DNA of 64,000 nt, taken from positions 62,001 to 126,000 of the forward strand of contig NZ_JACRTE010000004.1 of the NCBI RefSeq assembly GCF_014385105.1, read 5' to 3'. This stretch comes from Qingrenia yutianensis (GTDB lineage: Bacteria > Bacillota > Clostridia > UMGS1810). The notes below the pieces were generated by a model. It saw only the letters and a list, made by a program, of their open reading frames with translations, was not told the origin of the DNA and did not search any database. A program made the position numbers and the translations under genes. Of the stretch, positions 27,212 through 35,927 are shown in pieces. Position 1 is the first letter of the stretch; each line of letters begins with the position of its first letter.

Positions 27212-27281
27212 TTTTTGTGCACTCCTTTGTGATTTTATATATTACGGGACTTTTGCTGGTATCGTCCCATACAAGGTAATT

Positions 27282-27890
27282 TTAATTATAAATTTCGCCC
27301 GTTACTGCGAAATTTACCGCGCCGGCAAACTCATTCAGTATATTTTCCCTAAGCGCGCCGGTCTTATCTTTCGGCGAAACTACCGTGAGCGTGACGTTTT
27401 CGAGAAAGGTTTTGTCCTTTGTAACGAGGTTTTCGGTTTTTAACATATGCTCGATTTTACTAAGATAAGCATAGTCAAACGTTAAGCTTAACACGTCGCA
27501 CAGTATCATTTTTTTGACGCCGGCTTTTTCAAGGCAGTCTTTTGCTGATTTTGTATATGCGCGGATAAGTCCGCCCGTGCCGAGGAGCGTTCCGCCGAAA
27601 TAGCGCGTTACCACGCACACAACGTCGGTCACGCCTTCGTTTTCGAGCATTTCGAGTATCGGATAGCCTGCCGTTTTGGACGGTTCGCCGTCGTCACTGT
27701 ATTTTTTCCCGCCCGAATTTAAAATATACGCATACACATTGTGGCGCGCGTCATAGTGCTTTTTTTTGATTTGCGAAACGAAATTCTGCGCGTCTTCTTC
27801 GGTTGTGACATACGCAAGGTATGCGATAAAACGCGATTTTTTTTCGGTTATTTCGCACGTTTCGTTTTTTTCGATACGTATATAGCTCAT
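27282..27890 (-). CDS. YigZ / IMPACT-family protein (UPF0029)
   Basis: 202 aa. The N-terminal IMPACT domain carries EKKSRFIAYLA, ARHNVYAYIL, SDDGEPSKTAGYPILEML and the family signature VVTRYFGGTLLGTGGLIRAY; a DUF1949-like C-terminal ferredoxin-fold domain follows. The bacterial family is widespread and of unsettled function, linked by homology to eukaryotic IMPACT (translation control). The plus-strand ribosome binding and start are normal. Confidence 0.9.
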   Translation of the reverse strand: MSYIRIEKNETCEITEKKSRFIAYLAYVTTEEDAQNFVSQIKKKHYDARHNVYAYILNSGGKKYSDDGEPSKTAGYPILEMLENEGVTDVVCVVTRYFGGTLLGTGGLIRAYTKSAKDCLEKAGVKKMILCDVLSLTFDYAYLSKIEHMLKTENLVTKDKTFLENVTLTVVSPKDKTGALRENILNEFAGAVNFAVTGEIYN

Positions 27891-27916
27891 TTTTTATCCT
27901 TTATATAAATCTCGGT

Positions 27917-28555
27917 TTAATATTCGACAAAGTCAACGACAAGTCCTTCAAATTTTTCGTAATCGTCCAGCAAAAAGGGCGGATAATTTTTATTAAGCGC
28001 CGAAATGCGTTCTTTTTCCACTTTGCGGACGTACAGTTTTCCGCCGATTTTGAACACGCCGATGTTGCCGACGATTATATTTTTTGTTCTTTTTACATAG
28101 CATATACTGCCGTTTCGGATAAGCGGTTCCATACTGTCGTCGCACACCTGAACGGCAAAATCGCAGTTTGTCGGCGCGTTGTGCGCGAGCATATCGCTTT
28201 TTTGCACCGCGTCGGAATACGAATCGGCGTAGAAAAGCGTAAGCATACGGCGCGAAGTTTCGGAACCGTTTTTTTTCGGCGCGGAATATCCGCCGGGCAG
28301 ACTGTCGCGCAGCATTTCGATGTTTTCGGTTACGTCCGCAGGCTCGGTATTGTCGGTCAGAACTTCGTTGACACTGCACCCGATAACTTTGCAAATCTTG
28401 GAAAGAGTGCTTATTTGAGGACTTTTCGTTTCGCCGCGGAGTATTTTGTTTATCGTACCGAGCGGTACGTTCGACAGCTCGGAAAGCTGTTTCGACGTCA
28501 TTTTGCGTGCTTTTTTCTTTATAATTATAACATCTGTGTTTATATCGTTTTTCAT
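27917..28555 (-). CDS. XRE-family repressor with S24 (LexA/CI-like) C-terminal domain
   Basis: 212 aa. N-terminal HTH (MTSKQLSELSNVPLGTINKILRGETKSPQISTL) followed by a linker and an S24 fold. The nucleophile Ser is present in CDDSMEPLIRNG. At the position of the catalytic Lys (LexA TVKR, lambda CI TFKK) the sequence reads YVRKVEK, so Arg aligns with the Lys and a Lys is one residue on. I see no Ala-Gly or Cys-Gly cleavage pair before the Ser. It diverges from a phage-like structural cluster across a 670-bp gap that holds a palindromic operator, so it is the likely repressor of that cluster. Confidence 0.85.
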   Translation of the reverse strand: MKNDINTDVIIIKKKARKMTSKQLSELSNVPLGTINKILRGETKSPQISTLSKICKVIGCSVNEVLTDNTEPADVTENIEMLRDSLPGGYSAPKKNGSETSRRMLTLFYADSYSDAVQKSDMLAHNAPTNCDFAVQVCDDSMEPLIRNGSICYVKRTKNIIVGNIGVFKIGGKLYVRKVEKERISALNKNYPPFLLDDYEKFEGLVVDFVEY

Positions 28556-28776
28556 ATCATTCTCTGCTTTCCGTTTTATTTTGCGTTAAACAGCGCTTTC
28601 CGATGCGGAAAACCGCTTTTATGTACCGGCATTATGATGATAATTTATGCGTGATTTTTCTTCTGTTTTTCTTGTTAATTTCTACTGAAATTATATCATT
28701 ATAAGGTTAAAATGTCAATCAAACCGCTGTAAATTTATATTTTTCTACAAAATTTTACAAAATCCGACAAAAAATA

Positions 28777-28805
28777 TTGACAAATTACTAAAATAAGAAT
28801 AGTAT
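28777..28805 (+). promoter_or_regulatory. Rightward promoter facing the phage-like cluster
   Basis: TTGACA (28777-28782), a 17-bp spacer and TAGTAT (28800-28805); TATATT overlaps three bases on. The -35 is consensus. No start codon with a good open frame follows until 29227, giving a leader of about 410 nt. Confidence 0.65.
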
Positions 28806-28815
28806 ATTTGTGTAA

Positions 28816-28831
28816 TAACCGTTAACGGTTA
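28816..28831. promoter_or_regulatory. 16-bp perfect palindromic operator (probable repressor site)
   Basis: TAACCGTTAACGGTTA is a perfect palindrome starting 10 bp after the -10 box, i.e. over the expected transcription start. Its position between the divergent S24 repressor gene and the phage-like cluster makes the repressor the obvious candidate ligand. The rest of 28556-29226 is AT-rich; besides the operator I see only short hairpins (for example around 29020-29050) and no convincing gene. Confidence 0.7.
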
Positions 28832-29226
28832 ATTTCGGACGGATTAGGAGGGTAAGCCGTATGTAGAAATTTTTTGAAAAATTTGCGGATTTATTGTTTT
28901 TTTCCGAATTTTCCGATTTCGGCGAGGTATATTGTAAATGTAAGGCGAATGTTGCGTTATCCTTTTACGGGTAAATTTCGCCTTTGCGGTTTGTTTTGCA
29001 GGCTTTGTTCCGCTCGTGCAGTAAAAAAAGCAAAAGCCTTGCTTTAGGCTTTCGGGCAGGCATACAATTTTACCTTCTGTTTTCAAGTTTTGTCTTTTAA
29101 AATTTCAGAATTTTTTGTTTTTTAAAATCAAGGACGATAAAAAACGGGTAATTCTATGTCTTTTTGTTGGTAAATATTTGATTTTTTGTAAATTATTGTT
29201 TTGATATTTTGGGACGGGGGAGAATT

Positions 29227-29625
29227 ATGACAAAAAATGAATTATCTCAACTTTACTACCTCAACAGGGAGGTTGAAGAAATTTCAAAGCGTATGGCAAC
29301 GCTGCGTTACCGTGCTAAATTTATTAAGATGCACACCGACGGCAAGGCGTCGGGCGCGCTGGAAAAGGAGGCGGAAAAGCTTGCCGAGGTTTTGGCGGAG
29401 CAACAGAAAAAATGCTTTTGCGAGCAGAGGCGGTTGGAAAAATTTATAAGCGAGGTTAAGTCAAGCGAGATGCGCATTATTTTGGCTTACCGCTACATAA
29501 ACGGGCTGTCGTGGCAACAGGTTGCGTTCAGTGTGGGCGAGCACGACGAAAGCTATGTCCGCAAAAAACACGACGCGTATCTTAAAAAAATGCGCGAGGA
29601 TTCGGGCGGAAAAATTGCGATTTGA
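29227..29625 (+). CDS. ArpU/DUF1492-like phage late-gene transcriptional regulator
   Basis: ATG at 29227 is preceded by GGACGGGGGAGA; an in-frame TTG at 29209 lies before that site and is not used. The 132-aa product has an N-terminal coiled-coil (about 1-80) and a sigma-70 region-4-like HTH at the end (SSEMRIILAYRYINGLSWQQVAFSVGEHDESYVRKKHDAYLKK). Proteins of this kind sit directly before the terminase genes of Firmicutes prophages and switch on late genes. Here it is the first gene of the particle cluster, so it probably drives it. Confidence 0.75.
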   Translation: MTKNELSQLYYLNREVEEISKRMATLRYRAKFIKMHTDGKASGALEKEAEKLAEVLAEQQKKCFCEQRRLEKFISEVKSSEMRIILAYRYINGLSWQQVAFSVGEHDESYVRKKHDAYLKKMREDSGGKIAI

Positions 29626-29785
29626 TAAATATACACAATGCATTTTAGGGCAATAGGATTTGTTTGAAAAGTACAATTATAAGCACGGTGCGGATTCTTA
29701 AAATATCGAATTTGAAAATTTTTTAAAACTTTCCGATTTTTCCGTTTTCAGCAGTGTATTATAGAGGCAAGGGGGGATTTGGAAA

Positions 29786-30187
29786 ATGTTTTCCGATGAG
29801 GAAATTAAAAAAATAAAGAGAGATTACAGACGGCTCAAATCGTACAAAAAATGCGCCGAGAAAAACAACATTTCGGTTTATATGGCAAAAAAGCTCATAA
29901 AGGGCGGTGCGAATGAGAAAAACAAAAAAAGAGTTAAAATGAAAAGTGTTTGTGAAAACGCAGGTTTGCAAGGTGACGCCGAGGACTATATGGAGAAAAG
30001 ACGGCGCGACGCTTTGCAGTTTATCGGGAAGTGTCTTGACACGATGTCCAGCGAGGACAAGCTTGCAAACGCGCCGATAAATCAGATTGCGTCGGCTATG
30101 GGCGTTGTGATGGACAAGTTTGCAAAAAAGGACGATGACGACGGGAAGCTCGGCGAAATTTTGAAGGCGGTGAACAGGCTTGAGTGA
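29786..30187 (+). CDS. terS: Terminase small subunit-like protein
   Basis: 133 aa, ATG behind AAGGGGGGA. An N-terminal HTH-like region (EEIKKIKRDYRRLKSYKKCAEKNNISVYMAKKLI) and a basic middle fit the DNA-recognition role of TerS. The assignment rests mainly on position: its last 8 bp overlap the terminase large subunit gene and it follows the ArpU-like gene. It would choose the DNA to be packaged. Confidence 0.7.
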   Translation: MFSDEEIKKIKRDYRRLKSYKKCAEKNNISVYMAKKLIKGGANEKNKKRVKMKSVCENAGLQGDAEDYMEKRRRDALQFIGKCLDTMSSEDKLANAPINQIASAMGVVMDKFAKKDDDDGKLGEILKAVNRLE

Positions 30188-31412
30188 GATTTTTACACCG
30201 CCTCAAAAAAAGATTTTATCCGATTTTAAAAACGGCAGACTCAAAAGAATAAATCTTCTGGACGGCTCGGTGCGAAGCGGAAAAACCTGGATAAGCCTGG
30301 TTTTATGGGCGCTTTGGACGGCGTCGATGCCGAAAAACGGCGGTTATCTGATGGTAGGCAAGACGCTCGGAACGCTCAAACGGAACTGTCTTGACACGCT
30401 TGCCGTTTTGGTGGGGAGCAAAAATTTTACATATTCGCTTTCCAAAAAAGAGGGAATTTTGTGCGGACGGCGCGTTTATTTGGAGGGTGCGAGCGACGCG
30501 CGGAGCGAATCGAAAATCCGCGGTATGACGCTTTGCGGTGCGTACTGCGACGAGCTTACGCTGTTTAACGAAGAATTTTTCGCTATGCTTTTATCGCGTT
30601 TGTCCGAACCCGGCGCAAAGCTTTTTGCAACGACAAATCCCGACAATCCGAACCACTGGCTTTATAAAAAATACATTTTGCGTAAGGGCGATTTGGATTT
30701 TAACCTTTACAAATTTTTAATCGGTGAGAATTTATTTTTATCGCGCGATTACATTGAAAATTTGAAAAAGGAATACACGGGCGTTTTTTACGAGAGATTC
30801 ATTCTTGGCAACTGGGTTGCCGCGGAGGGCGTTATTTACAGGGAATTTGCCGACGCGAGCGAGGAGTTTATCATTGACGGCATTGACGAAAAGGATATTA
30901 TGTTTGCAAGCGTCGGAGTGGATTTCGGCGGTAACAAGTCGGCGCACGCGTTTGTTTGCAACGGGTACACGCGCGGATTTGAAAAGGTTGTCACGCTGGA
31001 TGAGTTTTATCTTAAAGAGAGAATTTCACCGCGCGAATTGGAGGAGCGGTTTATTGAATTTATTTTAAAGCAACAAAGAAAATACAGGGTTTACGAGGCA
31101 TACTGCGACAGCGCGGAAACGACGCTGATTGAGGGGCTGCGTCTTGCGGCGGCAAGGAGGGGTGTGCAGATTGACATCAGGCTTGCGAAGAAGGGCAGGA
31201 TTACCGAGAGAATACGGTTTTTCAACAGGCTTATGTCTATGAGGCGGTATTTGATTCTGCGCGGGTGCAAAAACACCATTGACGCACTTTGTTCGGCGGT
31301 TTGGGACGACCGAGCCGTCGGGGATATGAGGCTGGACAACGGAATTTTGAATGTGGACAGTTTGGACGCACTCGAATATGCGACCGAGCCGTATTTTGGA
31401 GATTTGGGGTAG
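30180..31412 (+). CDS. terL: Terminase large subunit (PBSX/SPP1 type)
   Basis: 410 aa from a TTG at 30180 that overlaps the end of terS. ATPase motifs: Walker A-like LLDGSVRSGKTWISL and Walker B region LCGAYCDELTLFNEEFF with the acidic pair, then the coupling motif FATTNPDNPNHWL. The nuclease domain starts VGVDFGGNKSAHAFV (first metal Asp), with YCDSAETTLIEGL (second Asp) and a C-terminal DALEYA. All expected acidic residues are present, so it should be a working packaging motor and headful nuclease. Confidence 0.93.
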   Translation: MSEIFTPPQKKILSDFKNGRLKRINLLDGSVRSGKTWISLVLWALWTASMPKNGGYLMVGKTLGTLKRNCLDTLAVLVGSKNFTYSLSKKEGILCGRRVYLEGASDARSESKIRGMTLCGAYCDELTLFNEEFFAMLLSRLSEPGAKLFATTNPDNPNHWLYKKYILRKGDLDFNLYKFLIGENLFLSRDYIENLKKEYTGVFYERFILGNWVAAEGVIYREFADASEEFIIDGIDEKDIMFASVGVDFGGNKSAHAFVCNGYTRGFEKVVTLDEFYLKERISPRELEERFIEFILKQQRKYRVYEAYCDSAETTLIEGLRLAAARRGVQIDIRLAKKGRITERIRFFNRLMSMRRYLILRGCKNTIDALCSAVWDDRAVGDMRLDNGILNVDSLDALEYATEPYFGDLG

Positions 31413-31438
31413 ACGGGGATTTCCCCGTTGTTCCCTAC
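31413..31438. repeat. Short palindrome of the TGTAGGG type
   Basis: ACGGGGATTTCCCCGT followed by TGTTCCCTACA; on the reverse strand this reads TGTAGGGAACA then a palindrome, the same layout as one arm of the element at 15901-15976. It lies directly after the terL stop codon. Confidence 0.5.
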
Positions 31439-31507
31439 AACGAAAGACGGCTGATGAACGAAAAACAACAGATAAAAAATAACATAAAAAAGAAAGGCGG
31501 AAGGAAA

Positions 31508-32866
31508 ATGAGAAATTATTTAAAGAGCCAGGGTTACAGCGTTTTATCCGAAAATTTCTACTCGGATATTGCGTTATGGGAGGACTGGTACAAGGGAAAG
31601 GTTAAGTCGTTTCACAGGTACAATCAATACAACGGTAAAAAGCTGATTTCGAGGGAGAGGGCGACGCTTTCTATGGCAAAGCGCGTTTGCGAGGACTGGG
31701 CTAATCTTTTGCTCAACGAAAAGTTCTCAATCACGGCGAGCGACGCGAAAGCGGACAAATTTCTTAAAAAAGTTTTGAAAGACAACAACTTTTACGCGTC
31801 GGCGAACCGTCTTGTTGAGCTTGCGTTTGCACTCGGCACGGGCGCGTTTGTGGAATATTTATCTGGCGGTGAAGTGAAGATTGACTTTATCCGCGCGGAT
31901 ATGATTTATCCGTTATCGTGGGACAACGGAAAGATTTGCGAATGTGCGTTTGCAAGCGAAAAGATGATTGACGGAAAACCGCACGTTTATCTTAATATGC
32001 ACGTTTTGCGGAACGGAAAATACGTTATTTTAAACAAGTTATTTTTGCGAAACGGCGCACGTCTTAAGGAGGTTGAGCTTCCATCGGGCGTTGAGGACGT
32101 TGTTTTATGCGGTTACACAAAGCCGTTTTTCCAGATTGTTACACCGAACATTGTGAACAACACCGATTTTGACAATCCTATGGGAATTTCGGTTTTTGCC
32201 AACTCCATTGACATTTTAAAGGGCATTGACCTTATTTACGACAGTTATCAGAATGAGTTCAGGCTGGGCAAAAAGAGGATTATCGTGCCTTTGGGAATTG
32301 CGCAGATGATGAACACAAACAGCGGTGTTATGCCTGTTTTTGACGACAACGACACTGAATTTTACGCGATTAAGGAAAGCGACAAGCTTACCGACATACG
32401 CGAAATCAATATGGAAATCAGGGCAAGCGAGCACGAGGCGGCGTTAAAGAGGAGCATAAACCTTTTGACGGCAGGGTGCGGACTCGGCGCGGACAGATAT
32501 GAACAGACGAAATACGGCATCAAGACGGCGACCGAGGTTATAAGCGAGAAAAGCGTGCTTTATCAGAATGTCAAAAAGAATGAGCTTGTTATTGAAAAGG
32601 CGGTCGGCGACCTTGCAGAGGTTATTTTGTATCTCGGCGGATTTAAAAACCGCGAGGTTACAATTTGTTTCGGCGACGGCATTATCGAGGACACTCAATC
32701 GGTATTCAACCGCGCTATGGAGGAATACAAAAACGGCATTATTGACAAATGCGAATATTTTATGCGCGTTTACAATCTGCCCGAGGGTGCGGCGAAAAAG
32801 AAAGCGCACGGCATTGAAAAAAGACTGAAAAACGGCGCAGATGAGGACAAAGCCTTGGAAAATTAG
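31508..32866 (+). CDS. Phage portal protein (SPP1 Gp6-like)
   Basis: ATG at 31508 is preceded by GGCGGAAGG; an earlier in-frame ATG (31454) has a weak site. 452 aa. Typical portal features: ALWEDWYKGKVKSFHRYNQYNGKKLISRERATLSMAKRV near the start in the usual short-tailed segments, the wing region FGTGAFVEYL-like (ALGTGAFVEYLS), NPMGISVFANSIDILKGIDLIYDS and the crown-region helix TATEVISEKSVLY. The dodecameric portal is the DNA entry gate. Next to terL as in SPP1-like phages. Confidence 0.9.
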   Translation: MRNYLKSQGYSVLSENFYSDIALWEDWYKGKVKSFHRYNQYNGKKLISRERATLSMAKRVCEDWANLLLNEKFSITASDAKADKFLKKVLKDNNFYASANRLVELAFALGTGAFVEYLSGGEVKIDFIRADMIYPLSWDNGKICECAFASEKMIDGKPHVYLNMHVLRNGKYVILNKLFLRNGARLKEVELPSGVEDVVLCGYTKPFFQIVTPNIVNNTDFDNPMGISVFANSIDILKGIDLIYDSYQNEFRLGKKRIIVPLGIAQMMNTNSGVMPVFDDNDTEFYAIKESDKLTDIREINMEIRASEHEAALKRSINLLTAGCGLGADRYEQTKYGIKTATEVISEKSVLYQNVKKNELVIEKAVGDLAEVILYLGGFKNREVTICFGDGIIEDTQSVFNRAMEEYKNGIIDKCEYFMRVYNLPEGAAKKKAHGIEKRLKNGADEDKALEN

Positions 32867-33017
32867 GTGTTTGACCGATGTGAGAACACGGTTTTACATA
32901 TAAAAAATTTCCCTGCCGATACGTACAAACGGACAAAATAAGAAAATAGCGTTGAAAGGCGCGGTTTGGGGAATTTTTGAAAAAAAGTCGACGGACGTTA
33001 AGCGGAGGAGTAAACAT

Positions 33018-33560
33018 ATGTTTGATGAAAATGAAAAGGGTTTGGAAAACGGCAAAGATAAGGCAGATTTTAAGCCCGAACAGAAAACTGACGCGCAGGA
33101 CAACGCGGAAAAGAAACTCTTTACTCAAGAGGAGGTTGACGCTCTTATCAAGGTGCGCCTTGCAAGGGCGGCGAAGTCGGCGAAAGAGGCAAGCGACGCC
33201 GATGGTTTGGAAATTAAAACTTTGAAAGAGGAGGCAGAGAAAAATCTCGGTATTATTTCATCACTGCGCGCAGAGGCGGACAGCGCCGCACAAAGGCTGC
33301 TCGCTTACGAGCTTAAAGACAAAATTATCAAAAAAGGTGTTGAGCCGAAGTTTGCCGATTTTGCGCTGTATGAAATTAAAAAAGACATTGACGCCGGGGC
33401 TGACTTTGACGACGCTTTTGAAAAGTTTTACGCCGACAACGATTTTTCGGTGAAAGAAAGGCTTGCCACGGGATTGAAACAGGGCGGTGCAATCAGCTCG
33501 GTGAGCGCGGTTGAGGACAGCTTTTACAAAATCAATCCTATGCTTGCCGAGAGGAGATAA
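33018..33560 (+). CDS. Phage capsid scaffolding protein (DUF4355-like)
   Basis: ATG at 33018 follows GCGGAGGAG. 180 aa, highly charged and helical: acidic N-terminus, LFTQEEVDALIKVRLARAAKSAKE, a coiled-coil to about residue 100, then a C-terminal part ending NPMLAERR. This is the plan of scaffold proteins that guide capsid assembly, and it lies between portal and major capsid genes. A 151-bp gap before it holds no gene; in SPP1-like phages a MuF-type minor head protein sits there. Confidence 0.82.
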   Translation: MFDENEKGLENGKDKADFKPEQKTDAQDNAEKKLFTQEEVDALIKVRLARAAKSAKEASDADGLEIKTLKEEAEKNLGIISSLRAEADSAAQRLLAYELKDKIIKKGVEPKFADFALYEIKKDIDAGADFDDAFEKFYADNDFSVKERLATGLKQGGAISSVSAVEDSFYKINPMLAERR

Positions 33561-33629
33561 TCCGCTTATTTTCAGCGGATTTCCCGTATCGGCAAAACAA
33601 CAAAAATTTAAAATTCGGAGGTAAAAATT

Positions 33630-34481
33630 ATGGCACACACATTGCAGGACAGATATTCTGACTTAATTGACAAAAAACTTCAGGCTACTTTGGTTACAAA
33701 GGACAATTACATTTTTAACAATCACTACGAGGGAAACGCGGTCGGCGGAAAGGTTAAAATTCCCGTGCGTTCCACCGAGGTTGTTGTGGGCGACTACGAC
33801 AAAACTTCGGGTATGAGCCTTCAGACCGGCACAACCACATACATTGACTTAAACCTTACTTACGACAAGGCGGTTAACGAGATTATTGACGGTTACGACG
33901 CGGCGGCAGTGCCCGACGACATTGTTGCGGAACGTCTTGACAGCGCAGGCTACGCGCTCGGCGTTGTTGAGGACACTGTTTCTATAAACGCGCTTGAGGC
34001 GGACGGCACAATCGACTCGGACAAAACGGCGCTTACGTCGTCCACCGTTTACAAAAAAATCGTTGATTTGAGAACAAAGCTTTCGGAGAAAAACGTTCCG
34101 GCACAGGGAAGATGGCTTATCGTTTCGCCCGAGGTTTACGGATTTTTGCTCCAGGACACAACAAACTTTATAAGACAGGGCGATTTGTCGCAGGCGCTTA
34201 TCGAGAGCGGTGCTATCGGTCAGATTGCGGGATTTACCGTTTACGAAAGCTCGCGTCTTATGAAAAACAACACTGCGCTTGTTTCAAACAAAAAAACTAC
34301 CACGGAAATGATTGCCGGTCATCCCAACTGGTGCCACAGGGTTGAGGAATGGAGCGTTCCCGTTGCGGTTAACTCGCTTACAAATACATTTATCGGTGCT
34401 TCGGCGGTTCAGGGAAGAAAAATTTTCGGCGTCAAGATTTCCAAAGCTGACGCGGTTATCGTAAAACGCAAGGAAGTTTAA
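33630..34481 (+). CDS. Major capsid protein
   Basis: 283 aa, ATG behind CGGAGG. The pattern LQDRYSDLIDKKLQATLVTKDNYIFNNHYEGNAVGGKVKIPV, then DYDKTSGMSLQTGTTTYIDLNLTYDKAVNEIIDGYDAAA and a P-domain RWLIVSPEVYGFLLQDTTNFIRQGDLSQALIESGAIGQIAGFTVYES block identifies an HK97-fold capsid subunit. No prohead protease gene is present, as in SPP1-type heads that use a separate scaffold. Confidence 0.9.
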   Translation: MAHTLQDRYSDLIDKKLQATLVTKDNYIFNNHYEGNAVGGKVKIPVRSTEVVVGDYDKTSGMSLQTGTTTYIDLNLTYDKAVNEIIDGYDAAAVPDDIVAERLDSAGYALGVVEDTVSINALEADGTIDSDKTALTSSTVYKKIVDLRTKLSEKNVPAQGRWLIVSPEVYGFLLQDTTNFIRQGDLSQALIESGAIGQIAGFTVYESSRLMKNNTALVSNKKTTTEMIAGHPNWCHRVEEWSVPVAVNSLTNTFIGASAVQGRKIFGVKISKADAVIVKRKEV

Positions 34482-34482
34482 T

Positions 34483-34800
34483 ATGGTTGACTTTGCTTTT
34501 TACACCGAAAAATTTTCGGGCACTTTACTGTCGGAGGACGATTTTAAAAGTTTGGAGCCGAGGGCGTCGGACTATGTGAAATTTTATCTCGGTTACAAAT
34601 TTAATGAATGTGACGCGGTTAAAAAGGCAATCTGCGCGGTATGCGAGGTTTACTTTAAGCTGGACGGGCGCGACGGGATAAAATCCGAAACGAACGACGG
34701 AATTTCACGCACGTTTGAAACGGGCGCGCTTTCAAGGTGCGCCGACGGCGCCATCGCCGTTTATCTTGCGGATACGGGACTTTTATACAGGGGGATATAG
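34483..34800 (+). CDS. Head-tail connector (DNA-packaging) protein
   Basis: 105 aa, starting 1 bp after the capsid stop. It has the all-helical look of gp15/gp6-like connectors: FKSLEPRASDYVKFYLGYKFNECDAVKKAICAVCEVYF, then IKSETNDGISRTF and a C-terminal AVYLADTGLLYRGI. These bind the portal ring and extend the DNA channel. The call rests on this pattern and gene order. Confidence 0.72.
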   Translation: MVDFAFYTEKFSGTLLSEDDFKSLEPRASDYVKFYLGYKFNECDAVKKAICAVCEVYFKLDGRDGIKSETNDGISRTFETGALSRCADGAIAVYLADTGLLYRGI

Positions 34801-34803
34801 GTT

Positions 34804-35094
34804 ATGTATATCACGGTTTTTCACAAGGTTTCGAGCGGATATTCGGCAAAGGTTTACCCTGCGGCGGTGCGCAGAAAAGACGGAATAAGCTTTGTCGGGG
34901 GCGGAATTGAGAGCGAAAACGAGGCGGTTGTGAGAATTTACACCAAAAAAGAGCTTGGCATTTCGCCGTACGACAAGGTTGTTTTTGAGAAAAGCACGGC
35001 AAAAAATCCGCCCGATACGGCATTTATCATAAAGCGCGTATCCGACAACAGGCGCGGTATTCTTTCGCACATAAGGCTGGACTGCGTATGCTGA
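34804..35094 (+). CDS. Head-closure/minor head protein
   Basis: 96 aa, small beta-rich protein (YITVFHKVSSGYSAKVYPAAVRRKDGISF... SPYDKVVFEKS) in the position of the SPP1 gp16-type stopper, between connector and minor capsid genes. No motif is diagnostic on its own. Its end overlaps the next gene by 7 bp. Confidence 0.6.
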   Translation: MYITVFHKVSSGYSAKVYPAAVRRKDGISFVGGGIESENEAVVRIYTKKELGISPYDKVVFEKSTAKNPPDTAFIIKRVSDNRRGILSHIRLDCVC

Positions 35095-35486
35095 CGGTTA
35101 AAGTTAGCTTTGATATGACCGACGCGATTGTAAAGCGCAGGGGCATTGAAAATTTCGGTCCCGTGCACAACCGCATTAACAACATTATTTTAAGCTATTG
35201 CGAGCCGTACATTCCGAAAAGGAGCGGTGCGCTTATCGCAAGCGGAAAAAGCGGTGTCGGGATCGTTTCGTGGAGCGTGCCTTATGCGAAAAAGCAATAT
35301 TACGAAAACAAGGGGCGCGGACTTCGCGGACGGCTTTGGTTCGACAGAATGTGGGCATCGCGAAAGGGCGAAATTATGGCGGAGGTAAACCGAAGCGAGG
35401 GAATATACAACAAAAATCAGGCATATGCGAATATGACAAACGGCCCGAGACGGCTTGATAATTTTGGAGGCAGAAGATGGTTATAG
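35088..35486 (+). CDS. Minor capsid/tail-joining protein (Minor_capsid_2-like)
   Basis: 132 aa. The run YCEPYIPKRSGALIASGKSG, then WSVPYAKKQYYENKGRG, is characteristic of the Minor_capsid_2 family (SPP1 gp17 position). It overlaps the gene before by 7 bp and the gene after by 10 bp, indicating translational coupling. Confidence 0.75.
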   Translation: MLTVKVSFDMTDAIVKRRGIENFGPVHNRINNIILSYCEPYIPKRSGALIASGKSGVGIVSWSVPYAKKQYYENKGRGLRGRLWFDRMWASRKGEIMAEVNRSEGIYNKNQAYANMTNGPRRLDNFGGRRWL

Positions 35487-35887
35487 ACGGCATTAAAACT
35501 TTTTTGGAAACGTGTCCTTATCTTAACGGCGCGGAGGTGGGAATTGATTTTCTCGGCTCGGACGCATACGAATACACCGTTGAGATTATGCCCGAGGGCG
35601 GAACAATAAGAAAATACACCGACGGAGAGTGCATTAAACAGGTTGGCTTTGTGTTTGCGTCGCGCAATTTTTACGGCGCGGACAACTGCAAAAATATTGA
35701 GTTTTACGAGAACTTTTCTTTATGGCTGGACGAATGTACCGAAAACGGCACCCTGCCGACGCTCGGCGACGGGCTGGAGGCTATAGGCATTGAGGCGGAA
35801 AGCTCGGGGTATTTATACGACAGCGCGAAAAATACCGCGAGATACCAAATTCAGTGCAGACTTATTTATCACAAGAGCGGAAAATGA
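35477..35887 (+). CDS. Tail-completion/terminator-like protein
   Basis: 136 aa: VIDGIKTFLETCPYLNGAEVGIDFLG, a beta region with EIMPEGGTIRKYTDGECIKQVGFVFASRNFYG, and a C-terminal strand pair (ARYQIQCRLIYHKSG). This profile and its position between the joining protein and the tail tube protein fit a tail-terminator subunit. Family assignment is by pattern. Confidence 0.65.
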   Translation: MVIDGIKTFLETCPYLNGAEVGIDFLGSDAYEYTVEIMPEGGTIRKYTDGECIKQVGFVFASRNFYGADNCKNIEFYENFSLWLDECTENGTLPTLGDGLEAIGIEAESSGYLYDSAKNTARYQIQCRLIYHKSGK

Positions 35888-35927
35888 TTTTTCGCCCGAA
35901 TATACAAAAATTTAAGGAGAGAGGAAA

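Noticed and set aside
27235..27280. Another copy of the GGGACGAT palindrome between thioredoxin and the YigZ-like gene
   Set aside because: Only GGGAC and ATCGTCCCATACA are similar; arms do not pair, so I cannot support it as a family member.
28844..29086. Small minus-strand open frame of 80 codons in the gap upstream of the phage-like cluster
   Set aside because: No ribosome binding site, low-complexity basic product, and it overlaps hairpins and the leader of the rightward promoter.
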